A stretch of 64,000 bases of DNA from an uncultured Paracoccaceae bacterium (GTDB lineage: Bacteria > Pseudomonadota > Alphaproteobacteria > Rhodobacterales > Rhodobacteraceae), in the NCBI GenBank assembly GCA_947494675.1, contig CANLVP010000001.1, forward strand, positions 868,001 to 932,000, given 5' to 3'. The notes beneath the pieces are model-generated. The model was not told the origin of the DNA, did no database searches, and saw nothing but the letters and a program-made list of their open reading frames with translations. Position 1 is the stretch's first letter. Each line of letters begins with the position of its first letter. Below are positions 51,613 to 61,362 of this stretch, in pieces. The position numbers and the translations under genes are program-made.

Positions 51613-51999
51613 CTAACGGGCCACCAGACAATAAAGGAAGTTGTCACCGCAGCGCACCAGACGACCACTGGGCGAGACCAAGCGCTTGGCCAGCCGGGCA
51701 GAGGCGTTGCTGGGTTGAAACTGGGTCAGGGCATCATGGGTCAGGCTGGCGATAGGCGGGCCACCAGTCAAAAGCTGACGCCGCAGTGGGGGTTGCAGCG
51801 GGTCCGGTTCAGGTCGAGAGAACAGCCCCAGAAAGGACAGCAAACCCTGACTGCGCATCGCGGGTCGGATGGGCGTTCCCGCCAGTCTTGCATCGTCATT
51901 TTGGTGAAATGTCAGCTCTGCCGCGGCCACACGCGGACCAAAGGAGAGCCAGAAAACAACAACCAATCCGCTAAGAACAAACCAACCGAGATCACGCAT
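51613..51999 (-). CDS. Small exported protein of unknown function
   Basis: A 128-aa protein with a signal peptide (LGWFVLSGLVVVFWLSFGPRVAAA) and a basic, Pro/Leu-rich mature part; two Cys near the end (RCGDNFLYC) could pair. No family was recognised. It is separated from mutL by about 74 bases that hold no gene. Confidence 0.55.
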   Translation of the reverse strand: MRDLGWFVLSGLVVVFWLSFGPRVAAAELTFHQNDDARLAGTPIRPAMRSQGLLSFLGLFSRPEPDPLQPPLRRQLLTGGPPIASLTHDALTQFQPSNASARLAKRLVSPSGRLVRCGDNFLYCLVAR

Positions 52000-52119
52000 C
52001 GCATGCCCCTTGTTTGCCCCCCTGTGGCGAGAGTTGCAGCATGATGGTGAACGATTGGTTAAAACGGCAGGCTGTTACAGGGTCGGGGAAATCTTGTGAT
52101 TTTATTTAATATGAACAGA

Positions 52120-52133
52120 GGGTTAATTAACCC
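52120..52133. promoter_or_regulatory. 14-bp palindrome in the AT-rich gap before the epimerase gene
   Basis: GGGTTAATTAACCC, in the most AT-rich intergenic stretch of this part (52000-52228, no gene seen). The sequence to its right reads TTAACCCATCGTTTATATAG, so TTAA-N7-TTTA gives a near-match to a CtrA site. It could be an operator. Confidence 0.35.
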
Positions 52134-52228
52134 ATCGTTTATATAGATTAAGGCGTGTCGAGTGGGTGATTTGCATCTCAGCGGTCAATCAATGTAAGTT
52201 ATGACTAACATAGATTCGGAGACGTGAG

Positions 52229-53209
52229 ATGCGGGTATTGGTAGTTGGCGGGACTGGGTTTCTTGGGGCCGCTGCTGCACGCGCGGTGGTGCGGGCGGGG
52301 CATGATGTGACTGTCCTGACCCGAGGCGGCAAGCCGGTGACGGAAGGCGCAGGGGCGCTTGTTGCAGACCGCATGGACCTGCCCGATCTGCGCGGCCAGT
52401 TTGACGCGGTGATCGACACCTGCGCCTATATTCCCGGCCATGTGGACCGGTTACGGGACGCGCTTGGTGCGATTTCGCAGTATGTCATCGTGTCGTCGAT
52501 CTCTGCTTATGATGATTTGTCCGAACCCGGCGCGGATGAGACGGCCCCAGCCAGCCCCGCCACCGCCGCGCAGGTTGCGACCCATGTTGAAGGCCTTGGT
52601 GGTGTGGATGCCGCCGCTTATGGGGCCGACTATGGCCCGCTCAAGCGAAGTTGCGAGCTGCGCGCGCTGGACTGGGTGCCGGGGGCCGCGTTGATCCGGC
52701 TGGGGCTGATCGTCGGTCCAGAGGATTACATGGACCGGTTTACCTGGTGGCTGCGGCGACTGGACGAGGGCGGCACGGTGCCTGTGCCGGAAGGGACCAC
52801 AGTGCAATTGATTGATGTGGAAGACGCAGGGCAATTCCTTGCGCATCTGCTGGACAACGGAACGGGTGGCGCCCTTAACGTGACGGGTGATCCGATGCCG
52901 CTGCGCGACATGTTGGATGCGATCAATAAGGAGACCGGCGCTGGGACAATCTTAAGCCCACGACCCCTGCATGCCTTTGTGGATGCAGAGGTGGCGTTTT
53001 GGTCCGACCTGCCGATGGTCGTGCCGCCGGACGCGAAAGCCGCAGGGATGTTGCAGGTCAAAACGGATCGGGCAAAAGCCGCAGGGCTGACCACCCGGCC
53101 CTTGGAAGAGACAATCCGGGCGACCCTCGCGTGGGACCGCAGCCGCCGGGATAAGTCACTCGCCTGCGGGATGAGCCCCACACAAGAGGCCGCTGTTCTG
53201 GCAGGTTAG
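52229..53209 (+). CDS. NAD-dependent epimerase/dehydratase
   Basis: A 326-aa extended SDR with VVGGTGFLGAAAARA at the N-terminus for NAD binding. The usual Tyr-x3-Lys triad is not clear (YGPLKRSCE is a candidate), so it may be an atypical member close to RNA-binding or reductase-like SDRs such as CSP41-type proteins. Substrate unknown. Its TAG stop (53207-53209) abuts a palindromic repeat that also carries the stop of the convergent peptidase gene. Confidence 0.75.
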   Translation: MRVLVVGGTGFLGAAAARAVVRAGHDVTVLTRGGKPVTEGAGALVADRMDLPDLRGQFDAVIDTCAYIPGHVDRLRDALGAISQYVIVSSISAYDDLSEPGADETAPASPATAAQVATHVEGLGGVDAAAYGADYGPLKRSCELRALDWVPGAALIRLGLIVGPEDYMDRFTWWLRRLDEGGTVPVPEGTTVQLIDVEDAGQFLAHLLDNGTGGALNVTGDPMPLRDMLDAINKETGAGTILSPRPLHAFVDAEVAFWSDLPMVVPPDAKAAGMLQVKTDRAKAAGLTTRPLEETIRATLAWDRSRRDKSLACGMSPTQEAAVLAG

Positions 53210-53231
53210 GTGGGCAGATTGCCCACCCTAC
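53209..53231. repeat. GTAGG-headed palindromic repeat between converging genes
   Basis: On the minus strand GTAG is followed by GGTGGGCAATCTGCCCACC. The TAG inside GTAG is the stop of the minus-strand M16 gene (53230-53228), and the last G of the epimerase TAG is the other end of the palindrome. The element thus spans the junction of two convergent genes. Confidence 0.6.
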
Positions 53232-54526
53232 AGGCCCTCGGGCTGTCCAACGACGACGAAGTGCAGGTTGTCAGGTTGCAGCAAATAGGCGGCCACGCGG
53301 TTCACGTCTTCGAGCGTGACGGCGTTCAGAATGTCGTTGCGGTTGATCACATAGTCCGGCGGCAAGCCGGTCAGCTGCATCCCCACCAGAATGCCCGCAA
53401 TCTCGGCATTGCCGTCAAAGCGCAGCGGGTAGGCACCGGTCAGATAGGTCTTGATCTGGTCAAGCTCTTCCTGCGTGACACCATTTTCCGCAAAGTCGCG
53501 CCAGACGTCGGTGGCGACCTCAATGGCTTGGGCAATCGTTTCATTCGATGAAGCCACCTGCCCGATCACCATCTCGGCGTGGAACTTGGGCACCAGATAG
53601 CTGCGGATGCCGTAGGTCAGGCCGCGCTTTTCGCGCACTTCGGTCATCAGGCGGGAATCAAAGCCGGAACCGCCCAGAATTTCGTTGATGATATAGGCGG
53701 CCATGTAGTCGGGGTCGTCCCGCTCAATCCCGGAATGCCCAAAGAGCGCTACAGATTGCGGTGTTTCGAAATCGATCAGTGTGGTGCCACCGGCAAGGCC
53801 GAAATCGACGTCCGCAGGCAGCGGCGGGCCCTCCGCCGGCAGATCGCCCAAGAGTGCGTCAAGGATCGGTCCGATTTCTTCTGCCGTGATGTCGCCCACA
53901 GCGCCGACATAGATGCGGTCGCGGGTCAGGGCGTTGCGGTGGGCGGTGACGATATCATCGCGGGTCAGGGCCGTCACACTGTCGACCGTGCCGTCCATGA
54001 CAGAGCCATACGGGTGCGCCCCAAAGGCCGCAGCGTTGAAGGCGTCAGATGCGATGGTGTTCGGGTCTTTGGCGTCAGCCGACAGGCCCGACAAGACTTG
54101 TCCGCGCACACGGTCCACGGCGGATTGGTCAAAGCGGGGGTTCACAATCGCTTCGCGCAGAAGTGCCAGCGCCTCATCCCGGTTTTCGGACAGGAATTCG
54201 GCAGAGATTGAGATCAGATCGTCACCAGCACGGAACCGGAAGGACGCGGCGAGTTCCTCGCGCCGGGTCTGGAAGGCTTGGGCGTCCATGTCGCCTGCGC
54301 CCTCTTCGATCAGGGCCATCATCAGGTTCGTGGCCCCGCGTTTTCCAGGCTCATCCAAGGACGCCCCGCCACGGATGCGGATTTCAAGCGCGGTAAAGGG
54401 AATGGAGGGTTCTTCGACCAGCCATGCCTCGATCCCGCCGGGGGAGGTGACCTCCTTGATCTCAACAGCGCCAAGGGCGGCAGAGGCGGTGAAGGCGACC
54501 CAAAGGGTCAGGGCAAAGCGGATCAT
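53228..54526 (-). CDS. M16 peptidase-family protein, non-catalytic subunit
   Basis: A 432-aa exported M16-fold protein (signal peptide MIRFALTLWVAFTASAALG). The HxxEH zinc motif is replaced by NLMMALIEEG at the equivalent place, while the C-terminal R/Y-type substrate region is kept, as in the inactive partner of M16 heterodimers. It overlaps the catalytic partner's stop by four bases. It would form a periplasmic zinc protease complex with the upstream gene product. Confidence 0.87.
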   Translation of the reverse strand: MIRFALTLWVAFTASAALGAVEIKEVTSPGGIEAWLVEEPSIPFTALEIRIRGGASLDEPGKRGATNLMMALIEEGAGDMDAQAFQTRREELAASFRFRAGDDLISISAEFLSENRDEALALLREAIVNPRFDQSAVDRVRGQVLSGLSADAKDPNTIASDAFNAAAFGAHPYGSVMDGTVDSVTALTRDDIVTAHRNALTRDRIYVGAVGDITAEEIGPILDALLGDLPAEGPPLPADVDFGLAGGTTLIDFETPQSVALFGHSGIERDDPDYMAAYIINEILGGSGFDSRLMTEVREKRGLTYGIRSYLVPKFHAEMVIGQVASSNETIAQAIEVATDVWRDFAENGVTQEELDQIKTYLTGAYPLRFDGNAEIAGILVGMQLTGLPPDYVINRNDILNAVTLEDVNRVAAYLLQPDNLHFVVVGQPEGL

Positions 54527-55851
54527 TTCGCGTCCTCCTGTGATGCAACAACCCAGCCAGTCACGGCCTGATCGCGGTTGAGGACCTTTTCGGCGACCGC
54601 CTTGATGTCCGCTTCGGTGACCGCTTGCAGGATATCGGGCCAGGCCTGCACATCGGCGACGGTCAGGCTTTGGCTGAGGGCTGCGCCATAGCGGCGGGCA
54701 AGGCCTTGGACGTTGTCCTTGGCATAGATCTCAGAGGCGCGCAGCTGGCTGCGGATCCGGTCCATGTCGGCGGGGTCAATCGGGTTGGCCATGAAGTCGG
54801 CAATAACTTGGTCCATGGCGGCCTCAGCCTCTGACAGGATCACACCGGGCACGGGCACCACGGTGACGCCAAAGCTGGTGTCGTCCAGCGCGTTGCCGGA
54901 ATAGCCCGCGTTGGAATAGACCACTGTTTGGGTCTCAAACTGCAGGGCTTTGCCAAAGACAGAGGTGAAGGACGAGCCGCCCAGAAGCTCTGCCAGATAG
55001 ACCAGCGCTGCGGCCTCTTCCTGAGCACCGGGGTCGCGTTCCGGGGCGAGGTAGCTGCGGGTCAAATAGGGCTGGCTGACGCGGGGATCGACATAGGTGA
55101 TCCGGCGCTCGGCGCGTTGCGGGGGTTCTTCGGGGCGGACTCGTTCGGGCAGGTCGGGTTCAGCCGGGATCACGCCATAGTATTCTTCGGCCAAAGCCTT
55201 GACCTCATCCGGTTCCACGTCACCCGCCACCACAAGGATTGCGTTATTGGGGCTGTAGTAGAGGTCATAGAAGTCGAGTGCGTCTTGCAGCGACAGCTGT
55301 TCCATCTCGTGCTTCCAGCCGATGATCGGCACGCCGTAGCGGTGGTTTTGGTAAAGCGCTGCGCGGAATTGTTCCTGTGCCAATGCGCCGGGGCTGTTTT
55401 CGGTGCGCTGGTTGCGTTCTTCAAGGACGACCATACGCTCCGTCTCGATGTCCTCGGCGCTGATGCGCAGGTTGTTCATCCGGTCGGCTTCCATCTGCAT
55501 CATTAGCGGCAGGCGGTCTGCGGCGACGCGCTGGAAATAGGCGGTGTAGTCGTAGCTGGTAAAGGCATTGTCGGACCCGCCATTGGCCGCGACAGTGGCA
55601 GAAAACTCACCCGGTGCCAGCGTGTCGGTGCCTTTGAACAGCAGGTGTTCTAGGTAATGCGCCACACCGGATGCGCCGACGGGTTCATCCGCCGATCCCA
55701 CCTTGTACCAGACCATATGGACCACGACCGGGGCGCGGTGATCTTCGATCACGACGACGTCCATGCCGTTATCTAGAGTGTAGGTGGTGACTTCTTCGGC
55801 GGCAGAGGCCGTGGCAAAAAGGGCAAAGGCGAGAGCGATCAAGCGCGTCAT
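54523..55851 (-). CDS. M16 zinc metallopeptidase, catalytic subunit
   Basis: A 442-aa periplasmic insulinase/pitrilysin-family peptidase. A signal peptide (MTRLIALAFALFATASA) precedes the inverted zinc motif HYLEH, with the third ligand Glu roughly 75 residues on in the AVLEERNQRTENSP region. The family degrades peptides that have entered the periplasm. It heads the pair with the non-catalytic subunit and lies downstream of the DUF3035 lipoprotein gene, an arrangement common in Rhodobacteraceae. Confidence 0.9.
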   Translation of the reverse strand: MTRLIALAFALFATASAAEEVTTYTLDNGMDVVVIEDHRAPVVVHMVWYKVGSADEPVGASGVAHYLEHLLFKGTDTLAPGEFSATVAANGGSDNAFTSYDYTAYFQRVAADRLPLMMQMEADRMNNLRISAEDIETERMVVLEERNQRTENSPGALAQEQFRAALYQNHRYGVPIIGWKHEMEQLSLQDALDFYDLYYSPNNAILVVAGDVEPDEVKALAEEYYGVIPAEPDLPERVRPEEPPQRAERRITYVDPRVSQPYLTRSYLAPERDPGAQEEAAALVYLAELLGGSSFTSVFGKALQFETQTVVYSNAGYSGNALDDTSFGVTVVPVPGVILSEAEAAMDQVIADFMANPIDPADMDRIRSQLRASEIYAKDNVQGLARRYGAALSQSLTVADVQAWPDILQAVTEADIKAVAEKVLNRDQAVTGWVVASQEDAK

Positions 55852-55961
55852 GGGCAGTCCTGTCCTGTGGCGTCTATGGGCTAACTTAGGCCGCGAGGGC
55901 GCAGGCGCAATGGAACAAACGCGGATGTGAGGGGCGGTGACCCGAATTCGCCGATGGCGTG

Positions 55962-56462
55962 CTACTGTGGCGGCGCGGATGGTGTCGCGATGCCAAGATT
56001 GCGGAACTGGGTTTGCGCGGCATAGGCGTCAAGCGCTTGGCCCGCATAGGCCTTAAAGTAGCGATCCCCACCAAAGAACCCGCCAAAGCGCCCGGCAGAG
56101 GCGCGGAAGGCCGCGTCTTCGGTCGCCAGAAGACTGCGGATGTTGGCGGTCACACCATTGCGGCCCGCATGCGCCACGAGGGCCGCGTCAGATGCGGGGA
56201 TGCCGCCCGCAACAGCCGCTGCGGGATTGCCGCCAAGGGCCACAATCGCCTCACCCACCGGATTGGGGTCAACGGGGTTGGTGCCACCGGGCGTGGGCGT
56301 TGGCAAGACGGACAGGTTTTCAGGGATCGTCAGCGGGGCAGACGGCAGAACGCTGAATTCGTCGGGGCCATCGGTGCCTGTGGTCAGGTCGTGCAGACCA
56401 CCCCCGCCACCACATGCGGAAAGGCCCAGAACAGCCAGACTGGCCAAAACAAACGTGCGCAT
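55962..56462 (-). CDS. DUF3035 lipoprotein
   Basis: A 166-aa lipoprotein with signal MRTFVLASLAVLGLSAC, lipobox LSAC, then a Gly-rich linker and LHDLTTGTDGPDEFSVLPSAPL, the hallmark of DUF3035. The C-terminal part is Ala-rich and low in charge. Function unknown. The start at 56462 is set by the signal peptide. Confidence 0.85.
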   Translation of the reverse strand: MRTFVLASLAVLGLSACGGGGGLHDLTTGTDGPDEFSVLPSAPLTIPENLSVLPTPTPGGTNPVDPNPVGEAIVALGGNPAAAVAGGIPASDAALVAHAGRNGVTANIRSLLATEDAAFRASAGRFGGFFGGDRYFKAYAGQALDAYAAQTQFRNLGIATPSAPPQ

Positions 56463-56539
56463 CGTGATCCCTTTGGTCTTACTGGCCGCATGGATAACCG
56501 ATTGCACGGGCGGCGTCACGCCTTGAAAACACGAAAGGA

Positions 56540-57325
56540 TTAGGCCGTGGCGACCCCGACACCAAAGGGGCAAATGTCCTCATACCGGATCGTCACCTGC
56601 CCCTGATCCAAGGTCACAACACCCATGGCCGGGGCCTCTGGCGCGGGCGCAAAGCTGTCCCAATCCCATGCGGGCTGCGGCGGCGGGGCCTGATAGAGGA
56701 CCGACCGCATGGTGGCAAAGGGGATACCGCGCACCGACCCGGTGATCGGGCGGTGGACATGGCCGATCATCAATTGGGTCACGTTGTCATAGGCCGCGAT
56801 GAGATCAAGAAAAACGTCGCCCTGCGCCAATTGGTCCTGATCCTGCATCGGCAGGCCGAGCGACATCGGCGGGTGGTGCATGATCAGGCTGGTGGGCTTA
56901 CCCTGCCCCAGCAGATCGTGCAGCCACGCGACACGGGCGGCGCAAAAGGCACCACTATCGGCACCGGGGTCGTGTGTATCAAGGCAGGCAACCACGCCAT
57001 CGGGCGTATCGATGGCGTATTGGATGAACCCTGCAAGGCCCGGCGGCGTCGGCAGGTGTTTAGCAAACAAGGCGCGGTCATCGTGGTTTCCCACCATAGG
57101 CAGAACCGGCACTTTGAGCGTATCAAGCTGCACGGCAATCGCCGCATAGTCCGCATCAGTCCCCCGGTTCACCATATCGCCCGAAATCACGCAGTAGGCC
57201 GCATCCGCGTGATCGCCATTGATCCGCGCAATCGCAGCATCGAGCCGAACGCGTGGGTCATGGCCCAGCACATCGCCCGTGGCCGTGAAATGCGGATCAG
57301 ACAGCCAGATGAGCTTGGTCGGCAT
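56540..57325 (-). CDS. Metallophosphoesterase, CpdA-like
   Basis: A 261-aa class III cyclic nucleotide phosphodiesterase-like enzyme. Metal motifs are in order: LSDPHF, GDMVNRG, GNHDD, MHHPP and GHVHRP. CpdA hydrolyses cAMP; this could equally act on other phosphoesters. The start at 57325 (MPTKLIWLSDPH) lies four bases after the lspA stop, so it is in one transcript with lspA. Confidence 0.83.
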   Translation of the reverse strand: MPTKLIWLSDPHFTATGDVLGHDPRVRLDAAIARINGDHADAAYCVISGDMVNRGTDADYAAIAVQLDTLKVPVLPMVGNHDDRALFAKHLPTPPGLAGFIQYAIDTPDGVVACLDTHDPGADSGAFCAARVAWLHDLLGQGKPTSLIMHHPPMSLGLPMQDQDQLAQGDVFLDLIAAYDNVTQLMIGHVHRPITGSVRGIPFATMRSVLYQAPPPQPAWDWDSFAPAPEAPAMGVVTLDQGQVTIRYEDICPFGVGVATA

Positions 57326-57329
57326 CAGA

Positions 57330-57812
57330 TCAGGCCTTTTTCTTGCGGGTCTTCTTTTTCTGCGGCTCAGGCAGGAAGGCCAGCCCGATGGCACCCACAA
57401 AGATCGCCACATCGGCCACGTTAAAGGCGTAAGGGTTGGTGAAGCCGCAGCAGGACATGTTCAGGAAATCCGCCACAGCGCCGTAGATCAACCGATCGAG
57501 CACATTGCCCAGCGCCCCGCCAACCAACACGCCACCTGCGATATAGCCCCACTTTGTGCTGCCCGAGCGCCAGAGCCAGATCACTACAGCGGCAGAGATC
57601 ACAAGCGCCACGGCGATCAGCACCCAGCGCATATCCAGCCCCGCGCCAATGCCGAAATTCACGCCCCGGTTCCACGCCATGCGCAGCACGAGGAAGGGTG
57701 GAAAAACCTCAATCTCTTGGCGACGCAACAGGTCAAGCCATTGGACCACAATGTATTTCGTGGCCTGATCGAGGGCAAAGACCCATGTGGCTGTCCAGAA
57801 TAGAAGGCGCAT
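57330..57812 (-). CDS. lspA: Lipoprotein signal peptidase
   Basis: A 160-aa aspartyl peptidase (signal peptidase II) with four predicted helices. The conserved blocks are NRGVNFG, then GNVLDRLIYGAVADF and NVADVAI, whose aspartates are the catalytic pair. It removes signal peptides from prolipoproteins. The start at 57812 gives the standard length. A lysine-rich tail follows the last helix. The gap to purH contains a large GC-rich hairpin. Confidence 0.93.
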   Translation of the reverse strand: MRLLFWTATWVFALDQATKYIVVQWLDLLRRQEIEVFPPFLVLRMAWNRGVNFGIGAGLDMRWVLIAVALVISAAVVIWLWRSGSTKWGYIAGGVLVGGALGNVLDRLIYGAVADFLNMSCCGFTNPYAFNVADVAIFVGAIGLAFLPEPQKKKTRKKKA

Positions 57813-57853
57813 CGCGTGTCCTGTCAGGGTCAAGGCATGACGCCATGATCCAA

Positions 57854-57919
57854 GGGCAGTCCCCGGCCGCCGAATGGGGGGTGAAGCCCCCGCCCGTGGG
57901 GGGCGGTCAGGGGCTGCCC
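57854..57919. repeat. Large GC-rich inverted repeat between purH and lspA
   Basis: GGGCAGTCCCC (57854-57864) pairs with GGGGCTGCCC (57910-57919), and GGCCGCC with GGCGGTC inside it; the loop itself contains GGGGGG-TGAAG-CCCCC. It could be a strong hairpin in the purH-lspA mRNA, or a repeat. There is no T-run. Confidence 0.45.
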
Positions 57920-57947
57920 GGACCAGCCCGGACAAATTCCTCAACCG

Positions 57948-59531
57948 TTAGTGCTTGAAATGGCGCATCCCGGTCAAGACCATGGCAATCCCGGCCTCGT
58001 CCGCGGCGGCGATCACCTCATCATCGCGCATCGAGCCACCGGGCTGGATCACGCAGGTAGCTCCGGCAGCGGCGGCTTCCATCAGGCCATCGGCAAAGGG
58101 GAAGAACGCATCAGAGGCCACGGCGGACCCTTGGGTCAACGGCGTCTCAAGGCCCAGCGCCTCGGCCATACGCTCTGCCTTTTTGGCGGCGATCAGCGCG
58201 CTATCAAGACGGCTCATCTGGCCCGCGCCGACGCCCACGGTCGCCCCGTCCTTGACGTAGACAATCGCGTTGGATTTGACGTGTTTGCCGACTTTCCACG
58301 CAAATTTCAGGTCAGCCATTTGCGCGTCGGTTGGCTTTACCTTGGTCACAACCCGCAGATCGTCGTCGGCCACATGGCCGGTGTCCTTGTCCTGCACCAG
58401 CATGCCGCCCGCAACTTGGCGATAAGTCAGCATCGGCGCGCGCGGATCGGGCAGCGCGTCGGTGGTCAAAAGGCGCAGGTTCTTTTTGGCGGCAAAGACC
58501 GCCTTGGCCGCATCGGTGGCACCTGGGGCAATCACGACTTCCGTAAAGATCTCCACGATGGCCTTGGCGGTGTCTTCGTCCAGCGGCTGGTTCAACGCGA
58601 CGATCCCACCAAAGGCGCTGGTGCGGTCGCAGTCGAATGCTTTCTGATAGGCCTCAAGCAGGGTCGCACCCTGCGCCACGCCGCAAGGATTGGCGTGTTT
58701 GATGATCGCCACGGCGGGGCCGTCCTGAAATTCAGCGACCAGTTCAAAGGCGGCGTCGGTGTCGTTGATGTTGTTGTAGGACAGTTCCTTGCCCTGATGC
58801 TGCTGAGCGGTGGCTACGCCGGGGCGGTCTGTGCCATCGGTATAGAACGCCGCTTGCTGGTGCGGGTTTTCACCATAGCGCATGGTTTGACGGTGCGTGC
58901 CTGCGAACGAGCGGCGGCGCGGCTCTGCCAGATCGGTGGCACCGGCCATCCATGTGCTAACGGCGGTGTCATAGGCGGCGGTGCGGCCATAGGCGGTCTG
59001 GGCAAGACGTTGGCGGAAGGCGAGCGTGGTCTGGCCATCGTTTGCATCCAGCTCGGCCAGCAGTTCGGCGTAGTCCGACACGTCCGTCACCACGTTGACA
59101 AAAGCGTGGTTCTTGGCGGCAGAACGGATCATCGCGGGGCCGCCGATGTCGATGTTTTCGATACAGGTCGCAAAGTCAGCGCCCTTGGCGACGGTTTCCT
59201 CAAACGGATAGAGGTTCACGATCAGCAGATCAATGCCGCCGATCCCATGTTCGGTCATCGCAGCCACGTGCGCATCGTTATCACGCACAGCAAGCAGGCC
59301 ACCGTGGACCACGGGGTGCAACGTCTTGACCCGGCCATCCATCATCTCGGGAAAGCCTGTGACCTCGGCCACGTCCTTCACATCAAGCCCTTCGTCGCGC
59401 ATTTGCTGGGCCGATCCACCTGTTGACAGCAATTCAACGCCGTGGCCTGCCAGCGCACGGGCCAGATCAATCATGCCGGTCTTGTCGGATACGGAAATGA
59501 GCGCGCGGCGCACGGGATAAAGGTCAGTCAT
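57948..59531 (-). CDS. purH: Bifunctional AICAR transformylase / IMP cyclohydrolase
   Basis: A 527-aa enzyme for the last two steps of IMP synthesis. The N-terminal IMP cyclohydrolase domain (1-~145; [22 protein letters not shown]) is followed by the formyltransferase domain with [11 protein letters not shown] and the catalytic KHANPCG. The length is normal. It is downstream of the heparinase-like gene in a conserved Rhodobacteraceae order. Confidence 0.96.
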   Translation of the reverse strand: MTDLYPVRRALISVSDKTGMIDLARALAGHGVELLSTGGSAQQMRDEGLDVKDVAEVTGFPEMMDGRVKTLHPVVHGGLLAVRDNDAHVAAMTEHGIGGIDLLIVNLYPFEETVAKGADFATCIENIDIGGPAMIRSAAKNHAFVNVVTDVSDYAELLAELDANDGQTTLAFRQRLAQTAYGRTAAYDTAVSTWMAGATDLAEPRRRSFAGTHRQTMRYGENPHQQAAFYTDGTDRPGVATAQQHQGKELSYNNINDTDAAFELVAEFQDGPAVAIIKHANPCGVAQGATLLEAYQKAFDCDRTSAFGGIVALNQPLDEDTAKAIVEIFTEVVIAPGATDAAKAVFAAKKNLRLLTTDALPDPRAPMLTYRQVAGGMLVQDKDTGHVADDDLRVVTKVKPTDAQMADLKFAWKVGKHVKSNAIVYVKDGATVGVGAGQMSRLDSALIAAKKAERMAEALGLETPLTQGSAVASDAFFPFADGLMEAAAAGATCVIQPGGSMRDDEVIAAADEAGIAMVLTGMRHFKH

Positions 59532-59546
59532 GGATGGTCCCCAGGT

Positions 59547-61292
59547 TTAGTCGTCCAAACCGCCGGCAGCAGGGGCAAGATCGCGGACAACGTCGGGCGT
59601 GTCCTGTGCCTTGCTCAATGACCAGCGCACGCGCGTCGCATAGGCCATTGCGGAGCCGGATAAAACCACCTGTTGGGCGTGACGGGGCTTAATTCGCCCG
59701 TTTTCAAGATAAACTGACGGCTCAAGCGATAAATCGGCGGTGCTATCGTGGCGGAACACCCAAATCTCACCGGATTTGAGCGCCAGTGACACTGCCGCCC
59801 CGCCCAGATCGACCGAAGCCTCCACATCCGGATGCAGGTGAAAGCGGATCGCATAGGGCACGCCTTGCAGGGCGGTCATATCAAGCGCGCGGTCAAAGCG
59901 GGCCTTGTCGCTGTCGGTCAGCGTGGTGATGAGGTCTTCGCCCACAAGCCCGCGCCCATGGGTCGCCATATCAAGGATACGGGCGTGGGTCAGGCCGTGG
60001 GTGGGTTGAAAGCCGTTGTGCGATAGCTCCAGCCGCTTGCCGTCATCAAGGGTCGAGACCTCGCAATGCACAAGTTCCGGCGCATCGACGAGCATCTCCT
60101 GCTGCCCCTGCCCCAGACGTCCCGGCGCGCCAAGTCGGGACGAGGAATAACCCGCCAGCCCCAGCGTGGTATGGCTGGGCGTTGCGCGCCCCGCGCGGCG
60201 CCAATCGGGGCCAAAGCTGGCACCGGACCCGCAGTTCACGATCAGCGGACGACGGCCAGAGGTCAGTTCAAACGCAAGGGTAGAAGCATGGGCGTTTACT
60301 GACGGCGCGCCGGTCGGCGGCGGGCTCGCGTCCACAATCAGCGACGTGCGGCCCGCGCTGAGCCGGACATAGCCCATGTGCAGCCCTTCGCCGGGCTGGG
60401 TGCGCACCGCACAGGTGGCCAGCGCCGTATCAAGCCGCCCGTCGATGCCGCGCCCGCCACCATGGAACCGCGCAAGCCCACCATCCGCATGGCGCAGGGC
60501 CCGCAGGGTCGGCGCGACCCGGTTGATCGCATCAGTCAGGGGTGCGGGCGGCGTTTTCCCGGATTCGCCAATCGCCTGCACGGCCCAGTTCAAAAGCGTG
60601 AACACCTCCAGTAGCTCTTCGGGGTTGCGCGTGGGAATACCGCCCTGCCCGTTGATCTGGCGGTCGCAATCCTCGGCCAATGCCGTGATCGCCGGGCCTA
60701 CGTGCTTTTCCATCCCTTCAAGCGAGAGGCCCGCGTAGATCATACCGGTCAGCGCTTCGAACCTTGGCAGCCCAGCGCTGGCGGTTCGCCAGCGTTTCGA
60801 CAGGAACAGGGTCTGACGGCCCAGACTGCGGAAGAACCGCTGGCTTTCGTCCTTTTCGACCCCGCGCAGCAGGAAAATCCCGTGGTTGATCCAGCGGATC
60901 AGGCGGCGGCCCGTCAGGTCAGGTGTCCAGCCCGGCCCGGTGCCATTGCCAAAGCGCGTGATCCAATCCTGCACCCAGGCCTGCGCCTTTTCACGCGCAC
61001 GGCCATCACCGACGGCGGCCAGATCATCGAGCCACGCGCAGCCTTGGGTTTCCGACAAGACCAGCGGGTCGCCGTCAATGTCCCAGACCGATCCGTCCTT
61101 GCTTTCGGTCAGCGTGCCCGCAAACAGCAAATTCCCGGCAACAAGTTGCCGACCCCGCGCAAAATGCCCGATTGTGCGCGGCTCTGGTGCCGTCACAAAG
61201 GCAGTCGCGGGCTTTGCACGCGCCGCACGGCGCGCGGCAACGCGATGCATGAAAGCCGTGCGTCTTGCACGCCATGTCTGCGGATCGGCCAA
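59547..61292 (-). CDS. Heparinase II/III-family protein
   Basis: A 581-aa protein with an alpha/alpha toroid-like N-terminal part (about 80-310; WITRFGNGTGPGWTPDLTGRR, RRLIRWINHG) and a C-terminal beta-sandwich (about 330-560) of the heparinase II/III type, presumably cleaving or binding an acidic polysaccharide. No signal peptide was seen, so its place in the cell is unclear. TTG at 61292 is used because AAAGAGG lies nine bases before it; an internal ATG (MHRVAARR) is an alternative. It precedes purH by 15 bases. Confidence 0.82.
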   Translation of the reverse strand: MADPQTWRARRTAFMHRVAARRAARAKPATAFVTAPEPRTIGHFARGRQLVAGNLLFAGTLTESKDGSVWDIDGDPLVLSETQGCAWLDDLAAVGDGRAREKAQAWVQDWITRFGNGTGPGWTPDLTGRRLIRWINHGIFLLRGVEKDESQRFFRSLGRQTLFLSKRWRTASAGLPRFEALTGMIYAGLSLEGMEKHVGPAITALAEDCDRQINGQGGIPTRNPEELLEVFTLLNWAVQAIGESGKTPPAPLTDAINRVAPTLRALRHADGGLARFHGGGRGIDGRLDTALATCAVRTQPGEGLHMGYVRLSAGRTSLIVDASPPPTGAPSVNAHASTLAFELTSGRRPLIVNCGSGASFGPDWRRAGRATPSHTTLGLAGYSSSRLGAPGRLGQGQQEMLVDAPELVHCEVSTLDDGKRLELSHNGFQPTHGLTHARILDMATHGRGLVGEDLITTLTDSDKARFDRALDMTALQGVPYAIRFHLHPDVEASVDLGGAAVSLALKSGEIWVFRHDSTADLSLEPSVYLENGRIKPRHAQQVVLSGSAMAYATRVRWSLSKAQDTPDVVRDLAPAAGGLDD

Positions 61293-61362
61293 ATTCTGCT
61301 GCCTCTTTGAGCGACATTGCGCCGCCTTCTTTGCTACAGATTAACCTTAGTTAAGATTCGTG

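Noticed and set aside
57951-59426. A 491-codon plus-strand open frame inside purH
   Set aside because: Antisense of purH; GC-rich third positions of the real gene create it. No family resemblance.
61293-61362. A longer heparinase start at ATG 61317
   Set aside because: That ATG is in another frame; the in-frame TTG at 61292 has a well-spaced purine-rich ribosome site.
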